From NCBI RefSeq assembly GCF_003464595.1, contig NZ_QRZF01000002.1, forward strand, positions 166,042 to 230,041: a stretch of DNA of 64,000 nt, read 5' to 3'. Positions within the stretch are counted from its first letter, which is position 1; every line of letters starts with the position of its first letter. This document shows positions 27,507-38,266 of the stretch, in pieces. This stretch comes from Bacteroides intestinalis. GTDB lineage: Bacteria > Bacteroidota > Bacteroidia > Bacteroidales > Bacteroidaceae. The notes beneath the pieces are model-generated. The model was given only the letters and a program-made list of their open reading frames with translations, was not told where the DNA came from and did no database searches. Made by a program: the position numbers and the translations under genes.

Positions 27507-28148
27507 ATGACTGATCAAAATGACATTGAACGCTATTGCCGTAATTGCGTTTCACGCGATTTCGTGAATGGCAGAGGACTGGTTTGCAAGCGTACCGGGG
27601 CTATTCCTGCATTTGTAGGTGAATGTGAAAGCTATCAGAAAGATGAAGAGCTGGAGAAAATGGCTCCTACTCCTAAGCCTGAAGATTATTCGGGATATGT
27701 AGACAGAGAGAAACTGTTGGCTGAGGAGAATTTACCGAAAGCTGTATTGTTCGGAGTGCTGGCATGCATTGCAGGTGCTGTGGCTTGGGCTTTGATCTCT
27801 ATTTCTACCGGATACCAGATGGGATATATGGCCATTGGTGTCGGTTTCTTGGTAGGATTTGCGATGCGCCAGGGGAAAGGAATACGCCCTATATTTGGCA
27901 TTATTGGTGCCGCTTTGGCGTTGATAAGCTGTGTGATGGGAGATTTCTTCTCTATCGTAGGTCTGGTGGCCAAAGAATATGAAGTCTCTTTTATGGACGT
28001 CCTTTTCGACGCCAGTTATGGTGAAGTGATGTCTGTGGTAATAGAAAATATGGCTTCCATGACAATCGTATTTTATGGAATTGCTCTTTATGAAGGTTAT
28101 AAATTGTCGTTCTCTGCACAGAAAGCGCCGGAGGGTGGCAAGATTTGA
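27507..28148 (+). CDS. Membrane protein with an N-terminal Cys cluster
   Basis: Protein of 213 aa, family not recognised. The start is set at the ATG 27507, not the upstream TTG. Residues 11-40 hold Cys11, Cys14, Cys27 and Cys40 (CRNC, LVC, GEC), a possible zinc or Fe-S knuckle. They are followed by four or more hydrophobic segments (AVLFGVLACIAGAVAWALIS, MGYMAIGVGFLVGFAM, IFGIIGAALALISCVMG, SMTIVFYGIALYEGY). A -7-like TATATTTG lies at 27448-27455. It precedes valS by 65 bases on the same strand. Confidence 0.7.
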   Translation: MTDQNDIERYCRNCVSRDFVNGRGLVCKRTGAIPAFVGECESYQKDEELEKMAPTPKPEDYSGYVDREKLLAEENLPKAVLFGVLACIAGAVAWALISISTGYQMGYMAIGVGFLVGFAMRQGKGIRPIFGIIGAALALISCVMGDFFSIVGLVAKEYEVSFMDVLFDASYGEVMSVVIENMASMTIVFYGIALYEGYKLSFSAQKAPEGGKI

Positions 28149-28213
28149 ATTTAATTTAGTAATTTTGCGCCCGTTATTCGCGATAAAATAAATTATATAC
28201 AGATTTAAAAGAT

Positions 28214-30847
28214 ATGGAATTAGCAAGTAAGTACAACCCTGCTGACGTAGAGGGAAAGTGGTACCAGTATTGGTTGGACCACAAATTATTCAGTTCAAAA
28301 CCCGATGGTCGTGAGCCTTACACCATCGTCATTCCGCCCCCTAACGTCACCGGCGTGCTCCACATGGGACACATGCTTAATAATACCATTCAAGATATTC
28401 TGGTACGCCGTGCCCGTATGGAAGGTAAAAATGCCTGCTGGGTACCGGGTACTGACCACGCTTCTATCGCTACGGAAGCGAAAGTAGTAAATAAACTGGC
28501 CGCACAAGGTATCAAGAAGACAGACCTTACCCGTGACGAATTCCTGAAGCATGCCTGGGAGTGGACAGATGAACATGGTGGCATCATCCTGAAGCAGTTG
28601 CGTAAACTCGGTGCTTCCTGTGATTGGGACCGCACCGCTTTCACTATGGACGAAAAGCGTAGCGAAAGTGTATTGAAAGTATTTGTAGACCTCTACAATA
28701 AGGGACTGATTTACCGTGGTGTACGTATGGTAAACTGGGATCCGAAGGCTTTGACTGCCCTTTCTGATGAAGAAGTTATCTACAAGGAAGAGCATGGCAA
28801 ACTGTATTATCTGCGCTATAAAGTGGAAGGTGATGCGGAAGGACGCTATGCTGTGGTAGCTACTACCCGTCCTGAAACGATCATGGGTGATACCGCTATG
28901 TGTATCAATCCGAACGACCCGAAGAACGAATGGCTGAAAGGTAAGAAAGTAATCGTTCCTTTGGTAAATCGTGTGATTCCGGTAATCGAAGATGATTATG
29001 TAGATATTGAGTTCGGTACAGGTTGCCTGAAAGTAACCCCTGCGCATGATGTGAACGACTATATGCTGGGTGAAAAGTATAACTTGCCAAGCATCGATAT
29101 CTTTAACGATAATGGTACATTGAGCGAGGCTGCCGGTCTTTATATCGGTATGGATCGCTTTGATGTTCGTAAGCAGATTGAGAAAGACCTGGATGCTGCC
29201 GGCCTGTTGGATAAGGTGGAAGCCTATACCAATAAGGTAGGTTATTCCGAGCGTACCAACGTGGTTATAGAGCCGAAGCTTTCTATGCAGTGGTTCCTCA
29301 AGATGCAGCATTTTGCAGATATGGCATTGCCTCCTGTAATGAATGACGATCTGAAATTCTATCCTGCCAAGTATAAGAATACCTATCGCTACTGGATGGA
29401 GAACATCAAGGACTGGTGTATCAGCCGTCAGTTGTGGTGGGGACACCGCATTCCGGCATACTTCCTTCCGGAAGGTGGATATGTGGTAGCAGCTACTGAA
29501 GAAGAAGCTCTGAAACTGGCAAAAGAGAAGACCGGCAATCCGGCCCTGACTATGGAAGATCTTCGTCAGGATGAAGACTGTCTGGATACTTGGTTCTCTT
29601 CCTGGTTGTGGCCCATCTCTTTGTTTGATGGTATCAACAATCCGGGTAATGAGGAAATCGATTATTACTATCCGACAAGTGACCTGGTAACCGGTCCGGA
29701 TATCATTTTCTTCTGGGTAGCCCGCATGATTATGGCAGGTTATGAATATGAAGGAAAGATGCCGTTCAAGAATGTGTACTTTACGGGTATCGTTCGCGAC
29801 AAGTTGGGACGCAAGATGTCCAAGTCCCTCGGTAATTCTCCCGACCCGTTGGAACTGATTGAGAAGTTTGGTGCCGATGGTGTGCGTATGGGTATGATGC
29901 TTGCAGCTCCTGCCGGAAATGACATCTTGTTCGATGACGCTCTTTGCGAACAGGGACGTAACTTCTGTAACAAGATATGGAATGCTTACCGCTTGGTAAG
30001 TGGCTGGACCATTGATGACAGTCAGCCTGTGCCGGAAGCTGCAAGACTGGCATCGCTCTGGTTTGAATCCAAGCAAAATGAGGTTGCTGCTGAGGTAGCT
30101 GATTTGTTTAGTAAATACCGTTTGAGCGAAGCTCTTATGGCTGTTTATAAATTATTCTGGGATGAATTCTCTTCCTGGTATCTCGAAATGATAAAGCCGG
30201 CTTATGGACAAGGTATCCACAGTTCAATTCATAGTGCTGCGATTTCTTATTTCGATAATCTGCTTCATTTGCTTCATCCGTTTATGCCATTCATTACCGA
30301 AGAACTTTGGCAACAGATGTATGAGCGCGAAGAAGGTGAAAGTCTTATGGTATGTCCTTTGACAATAAATACCTATGTGGACGGTGAGACAGTTCGGCAA
30401 TTCGAAGTGGTGAAAGAAGTGATCAGTAATGTTCGTTCTATCCGTTTGCAGAAAAACATAGCTCAAAAGGAAACGTTGGAATTGCAGGTTGTAGGCGAAA
30501 ATCCGATTGCAGAATTCAATCCGGTTATCATGAAGATGTGTAATCTCTCGGCAATTGATGTGGTAGATACTAAAACCGAAGGTGCTGCTTCATTTATGGT
30601 AGGAACTACGGAATATGCCGTACCTCTGGGGAATATGATTGATGTAGAAGCTGAAATAGCCCGTATGGAAGCAGAACTGAAGCACAAAGAAGGTTTCCTG
30701 CAAGGCGTCATGAAGAAGCTGAGCAATGAGAAGTTTGTGAATAATGCTCCTGCCGCTGTCCTTGAACTGGAACGTAAGAAACAGGCGGATGCGGAAAGCA
30801 TTATCAACTCTCTGAAAGAGAGTATTGCTGCGCTGAAGAAAGCGTAA
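28214..30847 (+). CDS. valS: Valyl-tRNA synthetase
   Basis: Class Ia synthetase of 877 aa charging tRNA-Val. It has the HIGH-type motif in [18 protein letters not shown] (HMGH at 50-53), the editing domain ([17 protein letters not shown]), the KMSKS loop [16 protein letters not shown] (Lys534), the anticodon-binding domain, and the C-terminal coiled coil specific to ValRS (about 810-877). A -7-like TAATTTTG lies at 28160-28167. Its stop is only 6 bases from the stop of a convergent sigma-factor gene, with no separate terminator seen between them. Confidence 0.97.
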   Translation: MELASKYNPADVEGKWYQYWLDHKLFSSKPDGREPYTIVIPPPNVTGVLHMGHMLNNTIQDILVRRARMEGKNACWVPGTDHASIATEAKVVNKLAAQGIKKTDLTRDEFLKHAWEWTDEHGGIILKQLRKLGASCDWDRTAFTMDEKRSESVLKVFVDLYNKGLIYRGVRMVNWDPKALTALSDEEVIYKEEHGKLYYLRYKVEGDAEGRYAVVATTRPETIMGDTAMCINPNDPKNEWLKGKKVIVPLVNRVIPVIEDDYVDIEFGTGCLKVTPAHDVNDYMLGEKYNLPSIDIFNDNGTLSEAAGLYIGMDRFDVRKQIEKDLDAAGLLDKVEAYTNKVGYSERTNVVIEPKLSMQWFLKMQHFADMALPPVMNDDLKFYPAKYKNTYRYWMENIKDWCISRQLWWGHRIPAYFLPEGGYVVAATEEEALKLAKEKTGNPALTMEDLRQDEDCLDTWFSSWLWPISLFDGINNPGNEEIDYYYPTSDLVTGPDIIFFWVARMIMAGYEYEGKMPFKNVYFTGIVRDKLGRKMSKSLGNSPDPLELIEKFGADGVRMGMMLAAPAGNDILFDDALCEQGRNFCNKIWNAYRLVSGWTIDDSQPVPEAARLASLWFESKQNEVAAEVADLFSKYRLSEALMAVYKLFWDEFSSWYLEMIKPAYGQGIHSSIHSAAISYFDNLLHLLHPFMPFITEELWQQMYEREEGESLMVCPLTINTYVDGETVRQFEVVKEVISNVRSIRLQKNIAQKETLELQVVGENPIAEFNPVIMKMCNLSAIDVVDTKTEGAASFMVGTTEYAVPLGNMIDVEAEIARMEAELKHKEGFLQGVMKKLSNEKFVNNAPAAVLELERKKQADAESIINSLKESIAALKKA

Positions 30848-30853
30848 TAAGAG

Positions 30854-31432
30854 CTAGTTAAGATATAATAATGGTAACAATAAGGGTAGATAGTCTTTGA
30901 GATCTACCCTTAATTGTTTTAATGCTTGCTGTATACGATAGTCCACCGTTTTTGGAGAAACATCCAAGGCGGTGGCTATTTCTTTATAACTCATATTCTG
31001 GAAACGATGCATACAAAAAGCCTCGCGATAACTGGGTGGAAGTGCTGCGATTGCCTTTTCTATCCGTTTGGTGAGTTCTTCTATATGGTAAAAGTCTATA
31101 TCCTGTAATATCTCTTGCATCTGTTCATAGAATAGAGTATCTGCGCGTTGTCTTGTGCCTTGTTGCCGGATTTGTGATATAGCCCTGTGATAAACCATTC
31201 TAAAAAGATATCTGTTAAGAGAAGACTCTATAATAGTATGTGCATCCGGATTCTCCCATACCCATAATAATACATCCTGTACGATTTCTTCAGCATCTTC
31301 CAAATCGACAAAACGATGGCAATAGGCGCATAAGACAGAGTAGTATTTCCTGAATAATGCGTCAAAAGCTTTTTTATCTCTTTGACCTATGGCGGAGAGT
31401 AAGGAGCTATCTTCCTGTGATGTAATTCTCAT
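30854..31432 (-). CDS. ECF sigma factor of the SusC/SusD locus
   Basis: Alternative sigma factor of 192 aa, Bacteroidetes family-1 type. Region 2 holds ALFRKYYSVLCAYCHRFVDL and EDAEEIVQDVLLWVWENPDA; region 4 holds LPPSYREAFCMHRFQNMSYK and EIATALDVSPKTVDYRIQQA. It is divergent from the FecR gene (123-base gap), whereas such pairs are usually co-directional. It most likely drives the SusC/SusD/sulfatase genes when the SusC STN domain signals through FecR. The 3' end abuts valS tail to tail. Confidence 0.92.
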   Translation of the reverse strand: MRITSQEDSSLLSAIGQRDKKAFDALFRKYYSVLCAYCHRFVDLEDAEEIVQDVLLWVWENPDAHTIIESSLNRYLFRMVYHRAISQIRQQGTRQRADTLFYEQMQEILQDIDFYHIEELTKRIEKAIAALPPSYREAFCMHRFQNMSYKEIATALDVSPKTVDYRIQQALKQLRVDLKDYLPLLLPLLYLN

Positions 31433-31450
31433 AATATCATGTTAGCGAAG

Positions 31451-31458
31451 CAAAGATA
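31451..31458 (-). promoter_or_regulatory. Probable -7 box of the sigma gene
   Basis: TATCTTTG on the minus strand, 19 bases before the sigma-factor start codon. No clear -33 box was seen. Confidence 0.45.
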
Positions 31459-31554
31459 TTGTTTTCCCGGAAAAAAATCTAAAAAAGAAGCTTTTTCGTT
31501 TAGGAATCTTTTTTTTTCATGCGTCCTTTAAATAGAGAATAAGAATAAAATAGG

Positions 31555-32577
31555 ATGGAAGAACAAAATATAAATGGAATAGAAGATTTGCTTTTGCGTT
31601 ATTGCGAGGGTGATGTGACTGAGGAAGAGTATCAATTGGTAGAAAATTGGGTAAATGCTTCAGAGAAAAATGAAAGAGTAGCAAAACAGGTATTCTCAAT
31701 TCACCTTGCTATAGATTCAGTTCAGATATTAAAAAAGATTGATACAGAGAAAGCCCTGAAAAAAGTGAGCTCCCGGATTGTAGCAAAGAAGCGTCAGATA
31801 GGGTGGGAATGGTTCCAGCGTGCTGCTGCCATTTTATTTATTCCCTTGCTTGTATCTTTTCTGATGCAACATTTCTTTATAGCAGATACTAAAGAGCAGG
31901 TAGCTCAGCTTATTGAAATAAGAACTAATCCGGGAATGATAACTTCCGTTATATTACCTGATAGCACAGTCGTTTATTTGAACTCAGAATCCTCTTTATC
32001 ATATCCGAGCCGTTTTGACGGAAATACTCGTGAGGTCTTTTTAAAAGGTGAAGCCTACTTTGAAGTAATGAAAGATCCATCGAAACGTTTTTTGGTTTCT
32101 ACTATGTATCAATCTCAAATAGAAGTATTGGGGACGCATTTTAATGTTGAGGCTTATGAAGGAGGAGAGAATGTTGTGACTACATTAGTCGAAGGAAAAG
32201 TAAACTTCTTATTCAAGAAGAATGAGCAGGCTCATGCAGTAAAACTTAAACCCGGTGAGAAACTGACATATAATTCAAAGGAAGGAAAGGTACGTCTCTC
32301 TGCTACTTCCTGCGAGTCTGAAACATCCTGGAAGGATGGTAAGGTTATTTTGAAAAATACTCCTTTGTGGGAGGCTCTTCATATGTTGGAGAAACGTTAT
32401 AACGTTCAATTTGTAATAAACAACAGGAAAGGGTTAGATGATACATTCAACGGTACCTTTACAAATGAACGCTTGGAGCGTATATTAGATCACTTCAAAA
32501 TATCTTCTAAGATACGCTGGCGTCAAATTGAAGATGCGAATATATTGGATAGGAAGATTAAAATAGAGATTTATTAG
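31555..32577 (+). CDS. FecR-family anti-sigma factor
   Basis: Inner-membrane anti-sigma protein of 340 aa. A cytoplasmic sigma-binding part is at 1-85 (LLLRYCEGDVTEEEYQLVEN), one membrane helix at about 88-108, then the periplasmic FecR domain (TSVILPDSTVVYLNSESSLS, FLKGEAYFEVMKDPSKRFLV). A C-terminal DUF4974-like domain resembles STN (LWEALHMLEKRYNVQFVINN). The periplasmic end should contact the STN domain of the SusC protein encoded next. Its partner sigma factor is encoded divergently. Confidence 0.93.
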   Translation: MEEQNINGIEDLLLRYCEGDVTEEEYQLVENWVNASEKNERVAKQVFSIHLAIDSVQILKKIDTEKALKKVSSRIVAKKRQIGWEWFQRAAAILFIPLLVSFLMQHFFIADTKEQVAQLIEIRTNPGMITSVILPDSTVVYLNSESSLSYPSRFDGNTREVFLKGEAYFEVMKDPSKRFLVSTMYQSQIEVLGTHFNVEAYEGGENVVTTLVEGKVNFLFKKNEQAHAVKLKPGEKLTYNSKEGKVRLSATSCESETSWKDGKVILKNTPLWEALHMLEKRYNVQFVINNRKGLDDTFNGTFTNERLERILDHFKISSKIRWRQIEDANILDRKIKIEIY

Positions 32578-32636
32578 TTATATACTAACCACTTAATATT
32601 TTAATGACATGAAAAACAACTCTACCTAAAACAAAA

Positions 32637-32711
32637 CATATGGAATGATATTGGCGTATCATTCCATATGAAAATCAGTCTATCTTTTTCTCAGCTTGTT
32701 TGGCGACAAGC
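32637..32711 (+). promoter_or_regulatory. Two hairpins with identical TTGGCG loops before susC
   Basis: Hairpin 1: perfect 14-base arms 32637-32650 and 32657-32670 with loop TTGGCG. Hairpin 2: 6-base arms 32694-32699 and 32706-32711, again with loop TTGGCG. They lie in the fecR-susC gap, ending 41 bases before the susC start. The repeated loop on unrelated stems suggests an RNA recognition or regulatory element; this is inference. Confidence 0.6.
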
Positions 32712-32752
32712 GTAGATAAACCAGTTTTTTAACTTTAAATCATTACAAATTT

Positions 32753-35700
32753 ATGCAAAATTATTTTAGCATCCAACTTTTGTGGGTGGTAAAGTCACTT
32801 TGGTTGACCTTTAAAAAAATTCCGCTTGCTATGAGACTATTCGTTCTAATTTTGATTTGCTCCGTTAGTTTTGCGTGTGCATCGGGTGTCTATGCACAGA
32901 ATAATGCTGTCATTAGTCTAAAAGTACAGAATCAGACAGTAGGAGATGTATTGCAGAGAATAGAAGAACAATCCGAGTTTGGTTTTTTCTTTAATAATAA
33001 ACATGTAGATTTAAATCGTCGGGTATCTGTTTCTGCTAATAAAAGCAATATATTTAAGATACTTGATGAGGTATTCGAAGGTACTAATGTTAAGTATTCT
33101 GTGCTCGATAAGAAAATTATATTATCTACGGAAATACCTGCTTTGCAGCAAGAAAAGAAAAATCGTGTGACAGGCCGGATTACCGATATTAATGGAGAAC
33201 CTTTAATCGGAGCATCTATTCAGGTGAAAGGGACTTCTGTAGGTACTATTACTGATATTGACGGTAATTATTCGTTAGAAGTATCAGGAAATGTGATTCT
33301 GCTGGTTTCTTATATCGGATATGTACCCCAGGAAATTACCGTAGGGCTTCAGAAAGTCATAAATATTGTATTAAAAGAAGATACAAAGACCTTGGATGAA
33401 GTGGTGGTGGTAGGCTATGGAGTGCAAAAGAAGACAGATGTTACGGGAGCTATGGTACGGGTTGATGCAGAAGATCTAACCTCTCGTCCGGTGTCCAATG
33501 CTTTTGAGGCTATGCAGGGTAAAGCGGCTGGTGTAGATATTACGAGCAATGAGCGTCCTGGTGAAATAGGAACTATCAATGTACGTGGTGTTCGTTCTTT
33601 GAGTGCCAGTAACACCCCGTTGTATGTGGTAGATGGGATTCCCTTAATGTCTAATAGTGGTATTGAGACATTGAACCCTAATGATATAGAGTCTATTGAT
33701 GTGTTGAAAGATGCTTCTGCCACTGCTATTTATGGCTCTCGTGGTGCTAATGGAGTCATTTTAGTTACTACGAAGCAGGGAAAAGAAGGAAAATTGACGT
33801 TGAATTATTCTGGAACTGTTACCTTCGAAACTTTGCAAGACTATTCCAGTATGATGAATTCAGCAGAGTATATTGAGTGGCGCAGATGGGCCTATTATTA
33901 CTTTAACCCGGAAGCATACCCAAGAGCCGATCAGCCGACTAAAGAAAATGATTATAAAATATTTATGGGTTCTTCTGACCCTTATGCCTGGAGAAACATA
34001 GAAAAAGGATGGGCTAATGGAACCTGGGATGCATCTCAGGTGTCTACAACAGATTGGGGAAGTATGGTTACCCAAACAGGTATTACACATGAACATACAT
34101 TGAGCGCTAGTGGTGGTTCGGAAAAGATGAAAGGGTATGCATCTTTCGGTTATTTGAATAATGAGGGTACCATAAAAGGAGAATCTTATACCCGGTATAC
34201 AGCGAAAGCCAGTGTAGACTTAGATCCGGTGAAGTGGCTTAAACTGGGGATGAATATTAATGCAACCTTTAGCGAACAACAATATGGTTCTTCTGCTAAA
34301 GCGGTAGGACAGTTATCCACTAATATTCCCAGGAATTTATATGCAGCTTCAACCAGTGTATTTCCTTATGCAGTTCCTTATGATGATAATGGCGAACGTA
34401 TCATTTATCCAGGAGGGGATGACGGTGTAAAGACAGTAATAGATGATTGGAAGTACAGTGAAAATGAACGGAGGATGTTTCGTGCTATCGGCAGTATGTA
34501 TGCACAGTTGGACCTGGGGGAAATTTATACTCCATTAAAAGGGTTGAGATATCGTTTTAATTTTGGACCCGATTTCCGTTATTGGCGCAATGGAACTTAC
34601 CAGGATGAGCAGTCTGTTAGTAGGAATGGCTCTCCTAATTATGCTTCATTGAGTAATCAACAGGATTTTTCCTGGACTTTGGACAATTTGATTTACTATA
34701 ATAAAGAAGTAGGGAAGCATGGTTTTGGTTTAACTCTCTTACAAAGTGCCACTAAGTATCATTACGAGGAATCTTCTATGGGAGCTGTTGGTATACCTTT
34801 ATCAAGTGCAAAGTGGAATGCATTGACACAGCAGGATATCTCGTCTTTGGACAGTTGGAATAGTGGTTTGATTGAGAAACAGCTGATGTCGTATATGTTC
34901 CGTTTGAATTACGATTATGATAATAAATATCTGGTCACAGTCTCCGGGCGTTGGGATGGTGCCTCACAGCTTGCTAAGGGCAATAAATGGGCATTCTTTC
35001 CCAGTGTTGCATTGGGGTGGCGTCTCGATCAGGAAGATTTCCTGAAAGATATCCGGTGGATAAGTCAATTGAAACTGCGTTTAGGAGTTGGAGTTACAGG
35101 CAATTCGGCTATTGATCCTTATCAGACAAAAGGTGCTATTGTTTCTCTTTATTATCCTTACGGAAGTAGTATAACGCCGGGATATGTGGCATCCGAATCT
35201 TTGATTGAAGGAGGAAATGTAGCCATGGCTAATCAAAACCTGACGTGGGAGAAAACCAGGCAATATAATATTGGAGTTGATTATGCTGTGTTGAATGGAC
35301 GAATTTCGGGAGTGATAGATTTCTATACTTCACGTACTACAGATTTGTTGATGGAGATGACAATCCCTGCCTTAACAGGTTATACAAATACATATGCCAA
35401 TGTGGGCGAAACATCCAATATGGGTGTGGACATCACATTGAATACCGTTAATGTGAAAACACGTAATTTTGAGTGGAGCACTACTCTTAATGCTGCCTGG
35501 CAAAAAGATAAAATAGAATCCCTGTCGAACGGGAAAGAAGATGATATCAATAATAATTGGTTCATAGGACAGGCATTAGGTGTTATATATGGCTATCAAT
35601 CTGCCGGACTGTGGAAGGAAGAAGATGCTGCGGAAATGGCCAAATTCAACGAGAAGGGGCATAAGTTTGAAGCTGGCATGGTGCGTCCCGTCGATCAGAA

Positions 35701-36208
35701 TAATGACCATTTGATAGATCCTAATGATGACAGAGTTGTGATAGGTCATACTCGTCCCCGCTGGACTTTCGGAATGACCAATGCTTTCTCTTATAAGAAT
35801 TTTGATTTCTCTTTTATGCTCTATGGTCGCTTCGATTATCTGGTAGATACTGGTGGCGAATGGCAAGGAGGGCGCTATACACAGCGTAAGATTGACTATT
35901 ATAATGAAAACAATAAGAATGTAGAATATCAAAAGCCCATTTGGAATGGTGCTGCAGGAGATCCTTACTACAGTATTCTCGGCTATAAGAACGGTTCATT
36001 CTTGAAAATACGGAATATATCTTTAGGATACTCTTTCCCAAAGTCATTGATGAAAAAATGGGGAATATCTAACATGAAGGTATATGTACAAGCCAAAAAT
36101 CCCGGAAGGATATTTTCGAATATAGATTTCCTGGAACTGGATGCTTCACAAGCGGGTACTACAGCCTGGAATCGTGGTTATACAATTGGATTAAATATTG
36201 GATTCTAA
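32753..36208 (+). CDS. SusC-like TonB-dependent transporter with STN domain
   Basis: Outer-membrane glycan transporter of 1151 aa. A signal peptide lies inside the N-terminus (AMRLFVLILICSVSFACASG). Then come an STN/secretin-like signalling domain (about 50-125, VGDVLQRIEEQSEFGFFFNN), a carboxypeptidase-like domain (about 138-210, GEPLIGASIQVKGTSVGTIT), the SusC-type plug (LDEVVVVGYGVQKKTDVTGA, YVVDGIPLMSNSGIETLNPN) and a long barrel ending NRGYTIGLNIGF. The STN domain ties it to the FecR/sigma pair. It pairs with the SusD gene 23 bases downstream. Linkage to a sulfatase points to a sulfated host or marine glycan as cargo. Confidence 0.94.
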   Translation: MQNYFSIQLLWVVKSLWLTFKKIPLAMRLFVLILICSVSFACASGVYAQNNAVISLKVQNQTVGDVLQRIEEQSEFGFFFNNKHVDLNRRVSVSANKSNIFKILDEVFEGTNVKYSVLDKKIILSTEIPALQQEKKNRVTGRITDINGEPLIGASIQVKGTSVGTITDIDGNYSLEVSGNVILLVSYIGYVPQEITVGLQKVINIVLKEDTKTLDEVVVVGYGVQKKTDVTGAMVRVDAEDLTSRPVSNAFEAMQGKAAGVDITSNERPGEIGTINVRGVRSLSASNTPLYVVDGIPLMSNSGIETLNPNDIESIDVLKDASATAIYGSRGANGVILVTTKQGKEGKLTLNYSGTVTFETLQDYSSMMNSAEYIEWRRWAYYYFNPEAYPRADQPTKENDYKIFMGSSDPYAWRNIEKGWANGTWDASQVSTTDWGSMVTQTGITHEHTLSASGGSEKMKGYASFGYLNNEGTIKGESYTRYTAKASVDLDPVKWLKLGMNINATFSEQQYGSSAKAVGQLSTNIPRNLYAASTSVFPYAVPYDDNGERIIYPGGDDGVKTVIDDWKYSENERRMFRAIGSMYAQLDLGEIYTPLKGLRYRFNFGPDFRYWRNGTYQDEQSVSRNGSPNYASLSNQQDFSWTLDNLIYYNKEVGKHGFGLTLLQSATKYHYEESSMGAVGIPLSSAKWNALTQQDISSLDSWNSGLIEKQLMSYMFRLNYDYDNKYLVTVSGRWDGASQLAKGNKWAFFPSVALGWRLDQEDFLKDIRWISQLKLRLGVGVTGNSAIDPYQTKGAIVSLYYPYGSSITPGYVASESLIEGGNVAMANQNLTWEKTRQYNIGVDYAVLNGRISGVIDFYTSRTTDLLMEMTIPALTGYTNTYANVGETSNMGVDITLNTVNVKTRNFEWSTTLNAAWQKDKIESLSNGKEDDINNNWFIGQALGVIYGYQSAGLWKEEDAAEMAKFNEKGHKFEAGMVRPVDQNNDHLIDPNDDRVVIGHTRPRWTFGMTNAFSYKNFDFSFMLYGRFDYLVDTGGEWQGGRYTQRKIDYYNENNKNVEYQKPIWNGAAGDPYYSILGYKNGSFLKIRNISLGYSFPKSLMKKWGISNMKVYVQAKNPGRIFSNIDFLELDASQAGTTAWNRGYTIGLNIGF

Positions 36209-36231
36209 CTTAAACTAATAAAGATATACTT

Positions 36232-38196
36232 ATGAAACTTTGTAGAAATATTGCATATAGTTTGCTGGCTACTATATTTGTAGGAGGTACATTATCTTCG
36301 TGCAGTGATTTTCTGAATGAGGAATTGACTACACAGAGAAATACTGATTATTTTGATACGGAAGAAGGTATAGCAGATTTGGCTACCGGTATTTATTATA
36401 ACTTACGTTTCCATTTTTCTAAAGAGTGGGCATATGCTACAACTAATTATGGCACAGATGAATTCCGTATAGGAGGTAATGCATCTAATGCTGCATGGAA
36501 TAGTTATAATGGTAGTTTTAAATCGCAAATAACAGCAATGGATTCCAATACAGCACTGATGGAGACACTTTGGGATAATATGTATATAGGGATCAATTCT
36601 GCCAATATTCTGTTAGAGAAACTATCCTTGGATATTTATAAGGGAACTAATAAAGATGTGTATATGGGCGAAGCTCATTTCTTGCGTGGGTTCAACTATC
36701 TGAAGTTGGTTTCCCAATATGGTGGAGTACCTCTGAAGCTACATCCGAGCACTACCCCCGAGCGAGAGTTTACTCGTTCAACCGCTCAAGCCACGGTAGA
36801 GCAAGTAATTGATGATTTAAAGAAAGCTTATGATTATTTGCCGGATAAAGTATCTATGACTGGTAAACTGACGAAAGATGCTGCTGCACATTTTCTGGCT
36901 AAAGCCTATTTATTCCGTGCCAGTGAGATTAATGATTCCTGGAATAGTAATACGAAGTCAGCAGATTGTGCAGAAGCTTTGCGCTTGGCAAAAGAAGTCA
37001 TCTCTCACCGGACTTTGGCATCGAACTTCTCCGACCTTTGGAATTATACAGAACCGGACGGAGCCAATGAAAAATTAGATGAGATCATTCTGGCAGCTCA
37101 GTTCTCTTCTGATAAATCCTCAAGAGGGCGTTATGGTAATCCTTGTCATTTGTATTTCTTGTCTGTATACCAGAATCTCCCGCAAATGAAGCGTGATATT
37201 GCAGGAGGGCGTGAATATCAGCGTTTGAGAACTACGTATTATATGTATAATGTATACGACATGGTAAATGATTCACGTTTCTGGAAAAGCTTTAAAACAA
37301 AATATGCAGTCAATAATCCGGTTAAGGGATCTACCTATGAGAAAGGTGATTTGGGCATAATGTATGTTATTAATCGTCCGGGGGATACACGTTTTGATAA
37401 TATGGAAATGAAAGAAAAGGTTGCTGATGAAAAAACAGGAAAGTTGATACCAACTGTGTTTGTTGCTTATCCGAAGGATCGAAATGGCAAAGATGATACG
37501 GCATTATATGATGAACTCTCACGTTTTGCTTCATGTAGCAAGTATCTGGACGGTTCACGTGAGGCTGTTAATGATATGCCTGGTTTTCGCGATGGTATAC
37601 TTGCACGGTTGGGAGAGACTTATCTTATAGCAGCAGAAGCTTTGATTCGTCAGCATGAATATGATGATGCCTTATACTATATCAATGAAATCCGGAAGCG
37701 GGCAGCTTATAAGAAAGGTGAAGACCGTTCTGCTTATTGTGATGGTGGGGCAGCTTATAATTCCAATTCTTTAGGCTATGCCAGCATGGGAGATGTGAAT
37801 TCATATATGGCAGAGAATTCTTACTATGAATCAAATGGTGTATCTGAAACTACAGATGCTACTAACTTGATAGTAACGGATATTCAGAATTTGCCAGCTG
37901 AAGATAAAGCCATAATAGATAAATTGAATTATACAGATGATTATGACCGAATGATGTGCTTCTTGTTGAATGAACGTTCCCGTGAGCTTTGTGGCGAATT
38001 CCTTCGTTGGGAAGATCTGGCAAGGACTAAAACCCTGGTTGCCCGTGCCAAAGCTTTTAATCCAGATGCAGCTTCCAATGTTGATGAACATCATTGTCTG
38101 CGTCCTATTCCTCAAACGTATTTAGATGCCATACAGAAAGATGGGCATGCACTGACTTCTGAGGAAAAGAAAGCAGAACAGAATCCTGGCTATTAA
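36232..38196 (+). CDS. SusD-like glycan-binding lipoprotein
   Basis: Surface lipoprotein of 654 aa that caps the SusC barrel. The signal is a lipoprotein type with Cys24 (TLSSCSDFLNEELTTQRNTD). SusD/RagB features are the TPR-like helical frame (GEAHFLRGFNYLKLVSQYGG, a hallmark) and the C-terminal FLLNERSRELCGEFLRWEDL with LRPIPQTYLDAIQ. It is rather long for the family (usually about 500-600), with loop insertions in the middle. It forms one unit with susC. Confidence 0.94.
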   Translation: MKLCRNIAYSLLATIFVGGTLSSCSDFLNEELTTQRNTDYFDTEEGIADLATGIYYNLRFHFSKEWAYATTNYGTDEFRIGGNASNAAWNSYNGSFKSQITAMDSNTALMETLWDNMYIGINSANILLEKLSLDIYKGTNKDVYMGEAHFLRGFNYLKLVSQYGGVPLKLHPSTTPEREFTRSTAQATVEQVIDDLKKAYDYLPDKVSMTGKLTKDAAAHFLAKAYLFRASEINDSWNSNTKSADCAEALRLAKEVISHRTLASNFSDLWNYTEPDGANEKLDEIILAAQFSSDKSSRGRYGNPCHLYFLSVYQNLPQMKRDIAGGREYQRLRTTYYMYNVYDMVNDSRFWKSFKTKYAVNNPVKGSTYEKGDLGIMYVINRPGDTRFDNMEMKEKVADEKTGKLIPTVFVAYPKDRNGKDDTALYDELSRFASCSKYLDGSREAVNDMPGFRDGILARLGETYLIAAEALIRQHEYDDALYYINEIRKRAAYKKGEDRSAYCDGGAAYNSNSLGYASMGDVNSYMAENSYYESNGVSETTDATNLIVTDIQNLPAEDKAIIDKLNYTDDYDRMMCFLLNERSRELCGEFLRWEDLARTKTLVARAKAFNPDAASNVDEHHCLRPIPQTYLDAIQKDGHALTSEEKKAEQNPGY

Positions 38197-38266
38197 TTTA
38201 ATGTCGCTCGTTAAAATTGATAATATTACATTTATAGATAAAAATGAACATTTGTTATATTGATAG

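Noticed and set aside
28295..30076. 593-codon open frame antisense to valS
   Set aside because: It mirrors the codon pattern of valS; the product is His/Ile/Val-rich without domains, and valS is unambiguous.
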